A stretch of 64,000 nucleotides of DNA, from the NCBI GenBank assembly GCA_949318235.1, contig CASGGR010000020.1, forward strand, positions 434,001 to 498,000, in the 5' to 3' direction. Of the stretch, positions 27,109 through 40,406 are shown piece by piece. The position numbers and the translations under genes are program-made. Below the pieces are notes generated by a model, which was not told the DNA's origin, made no database searches, and saw nothing but the letters and a program-made list of their open reading frames with translations. Position 1 is the first letter of the stretch. Each line of letters opens with the position of its first letter. The DNA comes from Ecdyonurus torrentis (lineage: Eukaryota > Arthropoda > Insecta > Ephemeroptera > Heptageniidae).

Positions 27109-30100
27109 ATGAAACAAAGTTTCTATTTCAAGAACCAAATGTTATTGAATGATAAAAATCATACTTTTTACACGAATAAAACTAGTTTTGATGATTTCTC
27201 AAAAGCTAAGAATGCTACAGACATCTTATTTAACTCAAAACATAGCTTTTTTAATTCTCTACAAAAAAGATGTCTTGAACTTTTTTGCTCCGACGCATAC
27301 TTTTTATGTTATTGACAATTTTAGTTTTCACTCATCATGTAGCCAAACCAAGACATGAAACAAAGTTTCTATTTCAAGAACCAAATGTTATTGAATGATA
27401 GAAATCATACTTTTTACACGATTAAAACTAGTTTTGATGATTTCTCAAAAACTAAGAATGCTACAGACATCCAATTAAACTCAGAACATAGCTTTTTTAA
27501 TTCTCTACAAAAAAGAAATCTTAAACTTTTTTGCTCCGACGCATACTTTTTGGGTTATTGACAATTTTAGTTTTCACTCATCAAGTAGCTAAACTAAGTC
27601 ATGAAACAAAGTTTCTATTTCAAGAACTAAATGTTATTGAATGATAAAAATTATACTTTTTACACGATTTAAACTAGTTTTGATGATTTCTCAGAAACAA
27701 AGAAAGCTACAGACATCAAATTTGACTTAAAACATAGCTTTTTCAATTCTCTACAAAAAAGATGTCTCGAACTTTTTTACTCCGACTCATACTTTTTGGG
27801 TTATTGACAATTTTAGTTTTCACTCATCATGTAGCCAAACCAAGTCATGAAACAAAGTTTCTATTTCAAGAACCAAATGTTATTGAATGATAAAAATCAT
27901 ACTTTTTACACGATTAAAACTAGTTTTGATGATTTCTCAGAAACTAAGAAAGCTACAGACATTAAATTTATCTCAAAACATAGCTTTTTTAATTCTCTAC
28001 AAAAAAGTTGTCTTGAACTTTTTTGCTCCGACGCATACTTTTTGGGTTATTGACAATTTTAGTTTTCACTCATCATGTAGCCAAACCAAGTCATGAAACA
28101 AAGTTTCTATTTCAAGAACCAAATGTTATTGAATGATAAAAATCATACTTTTTACACGATTAAAACTAGTTTTGATGATTTCTCAAAAACTAAGAATGCT
28201 ACAGACATCAAATTAAACTCAAAACATAGCTTTTTTAATTCTCTACAAAAAAGAAATCTTAAACTTTTTTGCTCCGACGCATACTTTTTGGGTTATTGAC
28301 AGTTTTAGTTTTCACTCATCAAGTAGCCAAACTAAGTCATGAAACAAAGTTTCTATTTCAAGAACCAAATGTTATTGAATGATAAAAATCATACTTTTTA
28401 CACGAATAAAACTAGTTTTGATGATTTCTCAAAAGCTAAGAATGCTACAGACATCTTATTTAACTCAAAACATAGCTTTTTTAATTCTCTACAAAAAAGA
28501 TGTCTTGAACTTTTTTGCTCCGACGCATACTTTTTATGTTATTGACAATTTTAGTTTTCACTCATCATGTAGCCAAACCAAGACATGAAACAAAGTTTCT
28601 ATTTCAAGAACCAAATGTTATTGAATGATAGAAATCATACTTTTTACACGATTAAAACTAGTTTTGATGATTTCTCAAAAACTAAGAATGCTACAGACAT
28701 CCAATTAAACTCAGAACATAGCTTTTTTAATTCTCTACAAAAAAGAAATCTTAAACTTTTTTGCTCCGACGCATACTTTTTGGGTTATTGACAATTTTAG
28801 TTTTCACTCATCAAGTAGCTAAACTAAGTCATGAAACAAAGTTTCTATTTCAAGAACTAAATGTTATTGAATGATAAAAATTATACTTTTTACACGATTT
28901 AAACTAGTTTTGATGATTTCTCAGAAACAAAGAAAGCTACAGACATCAAATTTGACTTAAAACATAGCTTTTTCAATTCTCTACAAAAAAGATGTCTCGA
29001 ACTTTTTTACTCCGACTCATACTTTTTGGGTTATTGACAATTTTAGTTTTCACTCATCATGTAGCCAAACCAAGTCATGAAACAAAGTTTCTATTTCAAG
29101 AACCAAATGTTATTGAATGATAAAAATCATACTTTTTACACGATTAAAACTAGTTTTGATGATTTCTCAGAAACTAAGAAAGCTACAGACATTAAATTTA
29201 TCTCAAAACATAGCTTTTTTAATTCTCTACAAAAAAGTTGTCTTGAACTTTTTTGCTCCGACGCATACTTTTTGGGTTATTGACAATTTTAGTTTTCACT
29301 CATCATGTAGCCAAACCAAGTCATGAAACAAAGTTTCTATTTCAAGAACCAAATGTTATTGAATGATAAAAATCATACTTTTTACACGATTAAAACTAGT
29401 TTTGATGATTTCTCAAAAACTAAGAATGCTACAGACATCAAATTAAACTCAAAACATAGCTTTTTTAATTCTCTACAAAAAAGAAATCTTAAACTTTTTT
29501 GCTCCGACGCATACTTTTTGGGTTATTGACAGTTTTAGTTTTCACTCATCAAGTAGCCAAACTAAGTCATGAAACAAAGTTTCTATTTCAAGAACCAAAT
29601 GTTATTGAATGATAAAAATCATACTTTTTACACGAATAAAACTAGTTTTGATGATTTCTCAAAAGCTAAGAATGCTACAGACATCTTATTTAACTCAAAA
29701 CATAGCTTTTTTAATTCTCTACAAAAAAGATGTCTTGAACTTTTTTGCTCCGACGCATACTTTTTATGTTATTGACAATTTTAGTTTTCACTCATCATGT
29801 AGCCAAACCAAGACATGAAACAAAGTTTCTATTTCAAGAACCAAATGTTATTGAATGATAGAAATCATACTTTTTACACGATTAAAACTAGTTTTGATGA
29901 TTTCTCAAAAACTAAGAATGCTACAGACATCCAATTAAACTCAGAACATAGCTTTTTTAATTCTCTACAAAAAAGAAATCTTAAACTTTTTTGCTCCGAC
30001 GCATACTTTTTGGGTTATTGACAATTTTAGTTTTCACTCATCAAGTAGCTAAACTAAGTCATGAAACAAAGTTTCTATTTCAAGAACTAAATGTTATTGA

Positions 30101-30306
30101 ATGATAAAAATTATACTTTTTACACGATTTAAACTAGTTTTGATGATTTCTCAGAAACAAAGAAAGCTACAGACATCAAATTTGACTTAAAACATAGCTT
30201 TTTCAATTCTCTACAAAAAAGATGTCTCGAACTTTTTTACTCCGACTCATACTTTTTGGGTTATTGACAATTTTAGTTTTCACTCATCATGTAGCCAAAC
30301 CAAGTC
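27109..30306 (+). repeat. A-B-C-D-E x2 plus A-B-C (end of zone 1a)
   Basis: Blocks at 27109-28338 and 28339-29568 (1230 bp each) look identical by eye. A third copy at 29569 runs only through C (ends 30306). After it the A-E pattern stops and G-H-I-J begins. Confidence 0.88.
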
Positions 30307-32770
30307 ATGAAACAAAGTTTCTATTTCAAGAACCAAATGTAATTGAATGATAAAAATCATACTTTTTACACGATTAAAACTAGTTTTGATGATTTCTCAA
30401 AAACTAAGAATGCTACAGACATCAAATTAAACTCAAAACATAGCTTTTTTATTCTTCTACAAAAAAGATGTCTTGAACTTTTTTGCTCCGACGCATACTT
30501 TTTGGGTTATTGACAATTTTAGTTTTCACTCATCATGTAGCCAAACCAAGTCATAAAACAAATAGTTTCTATTTCAAGAACCAAATGTTATTGAATGATA
30601 AAAATCATACTTTTTACACGATTAAAACTAGTTTTGATGATTTCTCAGAAACAAAGAAAGCTACAGACATCAAATTTGACTTAAAACATAGCTTTTTCAA
30701 TTCTCTACAAAAAAGATGTCACGAACTTTTTTACTCCGACTCATAATTTTTGGGTTATTGACAATTTTAGTTTTCACTCATCATGTAGCCAAACCAAGTC
30801 GTGAAACAAAGTTTCTATTTCAAGAACCAAATGTTATTGAATGATAAAAATCATACTTTTTACACGATTTAAACTAGTTTTGATGATTTCTCAGAAACTA
30901 AGAAAGCTACAGACATCTTATTTAACTCAAAACATAGCTTTTTCAATTCTCTACAAAAAAGATGTCTTGAACTTTTTTGCTCCGACGCATACTTTTTGGG
31001 TTATTGACAATTTTAGTTTTCACTCATCATGTAGCCAAACCAAGTCATGAAACAAAGTTTCTATTTCAAGAACCAAATGTTATTGAATGATAAAAATCAT
31101 ACTTTTTACACGATTAAAACTAGTTTTGATGATTTCTCAAAAACTAAGAATGCTACAGACATCAAATTAAACTCAAAACATAGCTTTTTTATTCTTCTAC
31201 AAAAAAGATGTCTTGAACTTTTTTGCTCCGACGCATACTTTTTGGGTTATTGACAATTTTAGTTTTCACTCATCATGTAGCCAAACCAAGTCATAAAACA
31301 AATAGTTTCTATTTCAAGAACCAAATGTTATTGAATGATAAAAATCATACTTTTTACACGATTAAAACTAGTTTTGATGATTTCTCAGAAACAAAGAAAG
31401 CTACAGACATCAAATTTGACTTAAAACATAGCTTTTTCAATTCTCTACAAAAAAGATGTCACGAACTTTTTTACTCCGACTCATAATTTTTGGGTTATTG
31501 ACAATTTTAGTTTTCACTCATCATGTAGCCAAACCAAGTCGTGAAACAAAGTTTCTATTTCAAGAACCAAATGTTATTGAATGATAAAAATCATACTTTT
31601 TACACGATTTAAACTAGTTTTGATGATTTCTCAGAAACTAAGAAAGCTACAGACATCTTATTTAACTCAAAACATAGCTTTTTCAATTCTCTACAAAAAA
31701 GATGTCTTGAACTTTTTTGCTCCGACGCATACTTTTTGGGTTATTGACAATTTTAGTTTTCACTCATCATGTAGCCAAACCAAGTCATGAAACAAAGTTT
31801 CTATTTCAAGAACCAAATGTTATTAAATGATAAAAATCATACTTTTTACACGATTAAAACTAGTTTTGATGATTTCTCAAAAACTAAGAATGCTACAGTC
31901 ACTAAATTTGACTCATAACATAGCTTTTTCAATTCTCTACAAAAAAGATGTCTTGAACTTTTTTGCTCCGACGCATACTTTTTATGTTATTGACAATTTT
32001 AGTTTTCACTCATCATGTAGCCAAACCAAGACATGAAACAAAGTTTCTATTTCAAGAACCAAATGTTATTGAATGATAGAAATCATACTTTTTACACGAT
32101 TAAAACTAGTTTTGATGATTTCTCAAAAACTAAGAATGCTACAGACATCCAATTAAACTCAGAACATAGCTTTTTTAATTCTCTACAAAAAAGAAATCTT
32201 AAACTTTTTTGCTCCGACGCATACTTTTTGGGTTATTGACAATTTTAGTTTTCACTCATCAAGTAGCTAAACTAAGTCATGAAACAAAGTTTCTATTTCA
32301 AGAACTAAATGTTATTGAATGATAAAAATTATACTTTTTACACGATTTAAACTAGTTTTGATGATTTCTCAGAAACAAAGAAAGCTACAGACATCAAATT
32401 TGACTTAAAACATAGCTTTTTCAATTCTCTACAAAAAAGATGTCTCGAACTTTTTTACTCCGACTCATACTTTTTGGGTTATTGACAATTTTAGTTTTCA
32501 CTCATCATGTAGCCAAACCAAGTCATGAAACAAAGTTTCTATTTCAAGAACCAAATGTTATTGAATGATAAAAATCATACTTTTTACACGATTAAAACTA
32601 GTTTTGATGATTTCTCAGAAACTAAGAAAGCTACAGACATTAAATTTATCTCAAAACATAGCTTTTTTAATTCTCTACAAAAAAGTTGTCTTGAACTTTT
32701 TTGCTCCGACGCATACTTTTTGGGTTATTGACAATTTTAGTTTTCACTCATCATGTAGCCAAACCAAGTC

Positions 32771-35700
32771 ATGAAACAAAGTTTCTATTTCAAGAACCAA
32801 ATGTTATTGAATGATAAAAATCATACTTTTTACACGATTAAAACTAGTTTTGATGATTTCTCAAAAACTAAGAATGCTACAGACATCAAATTAAACTCAA
32901 AACATAGCTTTTTTATTCTTCTACAAAAAAGATGTCTTGAACTTTTTTGCTCCGACGCATACTTTTTGGGTTATTGACAATTTTAGTTTTCACTCATCAT
33001 GTAGCCAAACCAAGTCATAAAACAAATAGTTTCTATTTCAAGAACCAAATGTTATTGAATGATAAAAATCATACTTTTTACACGATTAAAACTAGTTTTG
33101 ATGATTTCTCAGAAACAAAGAAAGCTACAGACATCAAATTTGACTTAAAACATAGCTTTTTCAATTCTCTACAAAAAAGATGTCACGAACTTTTTTACTC
33201 CGACTCATAATTTTTGGGTTATTGACAATTTTAGTTTTCACTCATCATGTAGCCAAACCAAGACATGAAACAAAGTTTCTATTTCAAGAACCAAATGTTA
33301 TTGAATGATAGAAATCATACTTTTTACACGATTAAAACTAGTTTTGATGATTTCTCAAAAACTAAGAATGCTACAGACATCCAATTAAACTCAGAACATA
33401 GCTTTTTTAATTCTCTACAAAAAAGAAATCTTAAACTTTTTTGCTCCGACGCATACTTTTTGGGTTATTGACAATTTTAGTTTTCACTCATCATGTAGCC
33501 AAACCAAGTCGTGAAACAAAGTTTCTATTTCAAGAACCAAATGTTATTGAATGATAAAAATCATACTTTTTACACGATTTAAACTAGTTTTGATGATTTC
33601 TCAGAAACTAAGAAAGCTACAGACATCTTATTTAACTCAAAACATAGCTTTTTCAATTCTCTACAAAAAAGATGTCTTGAACTTTTTTGCTCCGACGCAT
33701 ACTTTTTGGGTTATTGACAATTTTAGTTTTCACTCATCATGTAGCCAAACCAAGTCATGAAACAAAGTTTCTATTTCAAGAACCAAATGTTATTAAATGA
33801 TAAAAATCATACTTTTTACACGATTAAAACTAGTTTTGATGATTTCTCAAAAACTAAGAATGCTACAGTCACTAAATTTGACTCATAACATAGCTTTTTC
33901 AATTCTCTACAAAAAAGATGTCTTGAACTTTTTTGCTCCGACGCATACTTTTTGGGTTATTGACAATTTTAGTTTTCACTCATCATGTAGCCAAACCAAG
34001 TCATGAAACAAAGTTTCTATTTCAAGAACCAAATGTTATTGAATGATAAAAATCATACTTTTTACACGATTAAAACTAGTTTTGATGATTTCTCAAAAAC
34101 TAAGAATGCTACAGACATCAAATTAAACTCAAAACATAGCTTTTTTATTCTTCTACAAAAAAGATGTCTTGAACTTTTTTGCTCCGACGCATACTTTTTG
34201 GGTTATTGACAATTTTAGTTTTCACTCATCATGTAGCCAAACCAAGTCATAAAACAAATAGTTTCTATTTCAAGAACCAAATGTTATTGAATGATAAAAA
34301 TCATACTTTTTACACGATTAAAACTAGTTTTGATGATTTCTCAGAAACAAAGAAAGCTACAGACATCAAATTTGACTTAAAACATAGCTTTTTCAATTCT
34401 CTACAAAAAAGATGTCACGAACTTTTTTACTCCGACTCATAATTTTTGGGTTATTGACAATTTTAGTTTTCACTCATCATGTAGCCAAACCAAGTCGTGA
34501 AACAAAGTTTCTATTTCAAGAACCAAATGTTATTGAATGATAAAAATCATACTTTTTACACGATTTAAACTAGTTTTGATGATTTCTCAGAAACTAAGAA
34601 AGCTACAGACATCTTATTTAACTCAAAACATAGCTTTTTCAATTCTCTACAAAAAAGATGTCTTGAACTTTTTTGCTCCGACGCATACTTTTTGGGTTAT
34701 TGACAATTTTAGTTTTCACTCATCATGTAGCCAAACCAAGTCATGAAACAAAGTTTCTATTTCAAGAACCAAATGTTATTAAATGATAAAAATCATACTT
34801 TTTACACGATTAAAACTAGTTTTGATGATTTCTCAAAAACTAAGAATGCTACAGTCACTAAATTTGACTCATAACATAGCTTTTTCAATTCTCTACAAAA
34901 AAGATGTCTTGAACTTTTTTGCTCCGACGCATACTTTTTGGGTTATTGACAATTTTAGTTTTCACTCATCATGTAGCCAAACCAAGTCATGAAACAAAGT
35001 TTCTATTTCAAGAACCAAATGTTATTGAATGATAAAAATCATACTTTTTACACGATTAAAACTAGTTTTGATGATTTCTCAAAAACTAAGAATGCTACAG
35101 ACATCAAATTAAACTCAAAACATAGCTTTTTTATTCTTCTACAAAAAAGATGTCTTGAACTTTTTTGCTCCGACGCATACTTTTTGGGTTATTGACAATT
35201 TTAGTTTTCACTCATCATGTAGCCAAACCAAGTCATAAAACAAATAGTTTCTATTTCAAGAACCAAATGTTATTGAATGATAAAAATCATACTTTTTACA
35301 CGATTAAAACTAGTTTTGATGATTTCTCAGAAACAAAGAAAGCTACAGACATCAAATTTGACTTAAAACATAGCTTTTTCAATTCTCTACAAAAAAGATG
35401 TCACGAACTTTTTTACTCCGACTCATAATTTTTGGGTTATTGACAATTTTAGTTTTCACTCATCATGTAGCCAAACCAAGTCGTGAAACAAAGTTTCTAT
35501 TTCAAGAACCAAATGTTATTGAATGATAAAAATCATACTTTTTACACGATTTAAACTAGTTTTGATGATTTCTCAGAAACTAAGAAAGCTACAGACATCT
35601 TATTTAACTCAAAACATAGCTTTTTCAATTCTCTACAAAAAAGATGTCTTGAACTTTTTTGCTCCGACGCATACTTTTTGGGTTATTGACAATTTTAGTT

Positions 35701-36712
35701 TTCACTCATCATGTAGCCAAACCAAGTCATGAAACAAAGTTTCTATTTCAAGAACCAAATGTTATTAAATGATAAAAATCATACTTTTTACACGATTAAA
35801 ACTAGTTTTGATGATTTCTCAAAAACTAAGAATGCTACAGTCACTAAATTTGACTCATAACATAGCTTTTTCAATTCTCTACAAAAAAGATGTCTTGAAC
35901 TTTTTTGCTCCGACGCATACTTTTTATGTTATTGACAATTTTAGTTTTCACTCATCATGTAGCCAAACCAAGACATGAAACAAAGTTTCTATTTCAAGAA
36001 CCAAATGTTATTGAATGATAGAAATCATACTTTTTACACGATTAAAACTAGTTTTGATGATTTCTCAAAAACTAAGAATGCTACAGACATCCAATTAAAC
36101 TCAGAACATAGCTTTTTTAATTCTCTACAAAAAAGAAATCTTAAACTTTTTTGCTCCGACGCATACTTTTTGGGTTATTGACAATTTTAGTTTTCACTCA
36201 TCAAGTAGCTAAACTAAGTCATGAAACAAAGTTTCTATTTCAAGAACTAAATGTTATTGAATGATAAAAATTATACTTTTTACACGATTTAAACTAGTTT
36301 TGATGATTTCTCAGAAACAAAGAAAGCTACAGACATCAAATTTGACTTAAAACATAGCTTTTTCAATTCTCTACAAAAAAGATGTCTCGAACTTTTTTAC
36401 TCCGACTCATACTTTTTGGGTTATTGACAATTTTAGTTTTCACTCATCATGTAGCCAAACCAAGTCATGAAACAAAGTTTCTATTTCAAGAACCAAATGT
36501 TATTGAATGATAAAAATCATACTTTTTACACGATTAAAACTAGTTTTGATGATTTCTCAGAAACTAAGAAAGCTACAGACATTAAATTTATCTCAAAACA
36601 TAGCTTTTTTAATTCTCTACAAAAAAGTTGTCTTGAACTTTTTTGCTCCGACGCATACTTTTTGGGTTATTGACAATTTTAGTTTTCACTCATCATGTAG
36701 CCAAACCAAGTC
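32771..36712 (+). repeat. G-H-B-I-J, G-H-I-J, G-H-I-J-B-C-D run
   Basis: Sixteen monomers, 3942 bp, holding all three block forms of zone 1b. The next stretch (36713 onward) restarts with G-H-B-I-J but goes straight to G-H-I-J-B-C-D, so the order is not strictly periodic. Confidence 0.8.
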
Positions 36713-39668
36713 ATGAAACAAAGTTTCTATTTCAAGAACCAAATGTTATTGAATGATAAAAATCATACTTTTTACACGATTAAAACTAGTTTTGATGATT
36801 TCTCAAAAACTAAGAATGCTACAGACATCAAATTAAACTCAAAACATAGCTTTTTTATTCTTCTACAAAAAAGATGTCTTGAACTTTTTTGCTCCGACGC
36901 ATACTTTTTGGGTTATTGACAATTTTAGTTTTCACTCATCATGTAGCCAAACCAAGTCATAAAACAAATAGTTTCTATTTCAAGAACCAAATGTTATTGA
37001 ATGATAAAAATCATACTTTTTACACGATTAAAACTAGTTTTGATGATTTCTCAGAAACAAAGAAAGCTACAGACATCAAATTTGACTTAAAACATAGCTT
37101 TTTCAATTCTCTACAAAAAAGATGTCACGAACTTTTTTACTCCGACTCATAATTTTTGGGTTATTGACAATTTTAGTTTTCACTCATCATGTAGCCAAAC
37201 CAAGACATGAAACAAAGTTTCTATTTCAAGAACCAAATGTTATTGAATGATAGAAATCATACTTTTTACACGATTAAAACTAGTTTTGATGATTTCTCAA
37301 AAACTAAGAATGCTACAGACATCCAATTAAACTCAGAACATAGCTTTTTTAATTCTCTACAAAAAAGAAATCTTAAACTTTTTTGCTCCGACGCATACTT
37401 TTTGGGTTATTGACAATTTTAGTTTTCACTCATCATGTAGCCAAACCAAGTCGTGAAACAAAGTTTCTATTTCAAGAACCAAATGTTATTGAATGATAAA
37501 AATCATACTTTTTACACGATTTAAACTAGTTTTGATGATTTCTCAGAAACTAAGAAAGCTACAGACATCTTATTTAACTCAAAACATAGCTTTTTCAATT
37601 CTCTACAAAAAAGATGTCTTGAACTTTTTTGCTCCGACGCATACTTTTTGGGTTATTGACAATTTTAGTTTTCACTCATCATGTAGCCAAACCAAGTCAT
37701 GAAACAAAGTTTCTATTTCAAGAACCAAATGTTATTAAATGATAAAAATCATACTTTTTACACGATTAAAACTAGTTTTGATGATTTCTCAAAAACTAAG
37801 AATGCTACAGTCACTAAATTTGACTCATAACATAGCTTTTTCAATTCTCTACAAAAAAGATGTCTTGAACTTTTTTGCTCCGACGCATACTTTTTGGGTT
37901 ATTGACAATTTTAGTTTTCACTCATCATGTAGCCAAACCAAGTCATGAAACAAAGTTTCTATTTCAAGAACCAAATGTTATTGAATGATAAAAATCATAC
38001 TTTTTACACGATTAAAACTAGTTTTGATGATTTCTCAAAAACTAAGAATGCTACAGACATCAAATTAAACTCAAAACATAGCTTTTTTATTCTTCTACAA
38101 AAAAGATGTCTTGAACTTTTTTGCTCCGACGCATACTTTTTGGGTTATTGACAATTTTAGTTTTCACTCATCATGTAGCCAAACCAAGTCATAAAACAAA
38201 TAGTTTCTATTTCAAGAACCAAATGTTATTGAATGATAAAAATCATACTTTTTACACGATTAAAACTAGTTTTGATGATTTCTCAGAAACAAAGAAAGCT
38301 ACAGACATCAAATTTGACTTAAAACATAGCTTTTTCAATTCTCTACAAAAAAGATGTCACGAACTTTTTTACTCCGACTCATAATTTTTGGGTTATTGAC
38401 AATTTTAGTTTTCACTCATCATGTAGCCAAACCAAGTCGTGAAACAAAGTTTCTATTTCAAGAACCAAATGTTATTGAATGATAAAAATCATACTTTTTA
38501 CACGATTTAAACTAGTTTTGATGATTTCTCAGAAACTAAGAAAGCTACAGACATCTTATTTAACTCAAAACATAGCTTTTTCAATTCTCTACAAAAAAGA
38601 TGTCTTGAACTTTTTTGCTCCGACGCATACTTTTTGGGTTATTGACAATTTTAGTTTTCACTCATCATGTAGCCAAACCAAGTCATGAAACAAAGTTTCT
38701 ATTTCAAGAACCAAATGTTATTAAATGATAAAAATCATACTTTTTACACGATTAAAACTAGTTTTGATGATTTCTCAAAAACTAAGAATGCTACAGTCAC
38801 TAAATTTGACTCATAACATAGCTTTTTCAATTCTCTACAAAAAAGATGTCTTGAACTTTTTTGCTCCGACGCATACTTTTTATGTTATTGACAATTTTAG
38901 TTTTCACTCATCATGTAGCCAAACCAAGACATGAAACAAAGTTTCTATTTCAAGAACCAAATGTTATTGAATGATAGAAATCATACTTTTTACACGATTA
39001 AAACTAGTTTTGATGATTTCTCAAAAACTAAGAATGCTACAGACATCCAATTAAACTCAGAACATAGCTTTTTTAATTCTCTACAAAAAAGAAATCTTAA
39101 ACTTTTTTGCTCCGACGCATACTTTTTGGGTTATTGACAATTTTAGTTTTCACTCATCAAGTAGCTAAACTAAGTCATGAAACAAAGTTTCTATTTCAAG
39201 AACTAAATGTTATTGAATGATAAAAATTATACTTTTTACACGATTTAAACTAGTTTTGATGATTTCTCAGAAACAAAGAAAGCTACAGACATCAAATTTG
39301 ACTTAAAACATAGCTTTTTCAATTCTCTACAAAAAAGATGTCTCGAACTTTTTTACTCCGACTCATACTTTTTGGGTTATTGACAATTTTAGTTTTCACT
39401 CATCATGTAGCCAAACCAAGTCATGAAACAAAGTTTCTATTTCAAGAACCAAATGTTATTGAATGATAAAAATCATACTTTTTACACGATTAAAACTAGT
39501 TTTGATGATTTCTCAGAAACTAAGAAAGCTACAGACATTAAATTTATCTCAAAACATAGCTTTTTTAATTCTCTACAAAAAAGTTGTCTTGAACTTTTTT
39601 GCTCCGACGCATACTTTTTGGGTTATTGACAATTTTAGTTTTCACTCATCATGTAGCCAAACCAAGTC

Positions 39669-39914
39669 ATGAAACAAAGTTTCTATTTCAAGAACCAAAT
39701 GTTATTGAATGATAAAAATCATACTTTTTACACGATTAAAACTAGTTTTGATGATTTCTCAAAAACTAAGAATGCTACAGACATCCAATTAAACTCAGAA
39801 CATAGCTTTTTTAATTCTCTACAAAAAAGAAATCTTAAACTTTTTTGCTCCGACGCATACTTTTTGGGTTATTGACAATTTTAGTTTTCACTCATCAAGT
39901 AGCTAAACTAAGTC
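39669..39914 (+). repeat. Mosaic monomer E/B
   Basis: Starts with GATAAAAATC, as E or G do, then has B spelling from CATCCAATTAAACTCAGAAC. The switch lies within about 39714-39784. The same mosaic is at 42377. Both follow D and precede C, where they replace B in a second B-C-D run. Confidence 0.75.
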
Positions 39915-40160
39915 ATGAAACAAAGTTTCTATTTCAAGAACTAAATGTTATTGAATGATAAAAATTATACTTTTTACACGATTTAAACTAGTTTTGATGA
40001 TTTCTCAGAAACAAAGAAAGCTACAGACATCAAATTTGACTTAAAACATAGCTTTTTCAATTCTCTACAAAAAAGATGTCTCGAACTTTTTTACTCCGAC
40101 TCATACTTTTTGGGTTATTGACAATTTTAGTTTTCACTCATCATGTAGCCAAACCAAGTC

Positions 40161-40406
40161 ATGAAACAAAGTTTCTATTTCAAGAACCAAATGTTATTGA
40201 ATGATAAAAATCATACTTTTTACACGATTAAAACTAGTTTTGATGATTTCTCAGAAACTAAAAAAACTACAGACATTAAATTTATCTCAAAACATAGCTT
40301 TTTCAATTCTCTACAAAAAAGATGTCTTGAACTTTTTTGCTCCGACGCATACTTTTTGGGTTATTGACAATTTTAGTTTTCACTCATCATGTAGCCAAAC
40401 CAAGTC
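40161..40406 (+). repeat. Mosaic monomer D/J (or D/I)
   Basis: D spelling through TTTATC, with private changes ACTAAAAAAACTAC, then TTTTTCAATTC and AGATGTCTTGAAC as in I and J. The switch lies within 40287-40303. It links the inserted D back to J at 40407. Confidence 0.75.
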
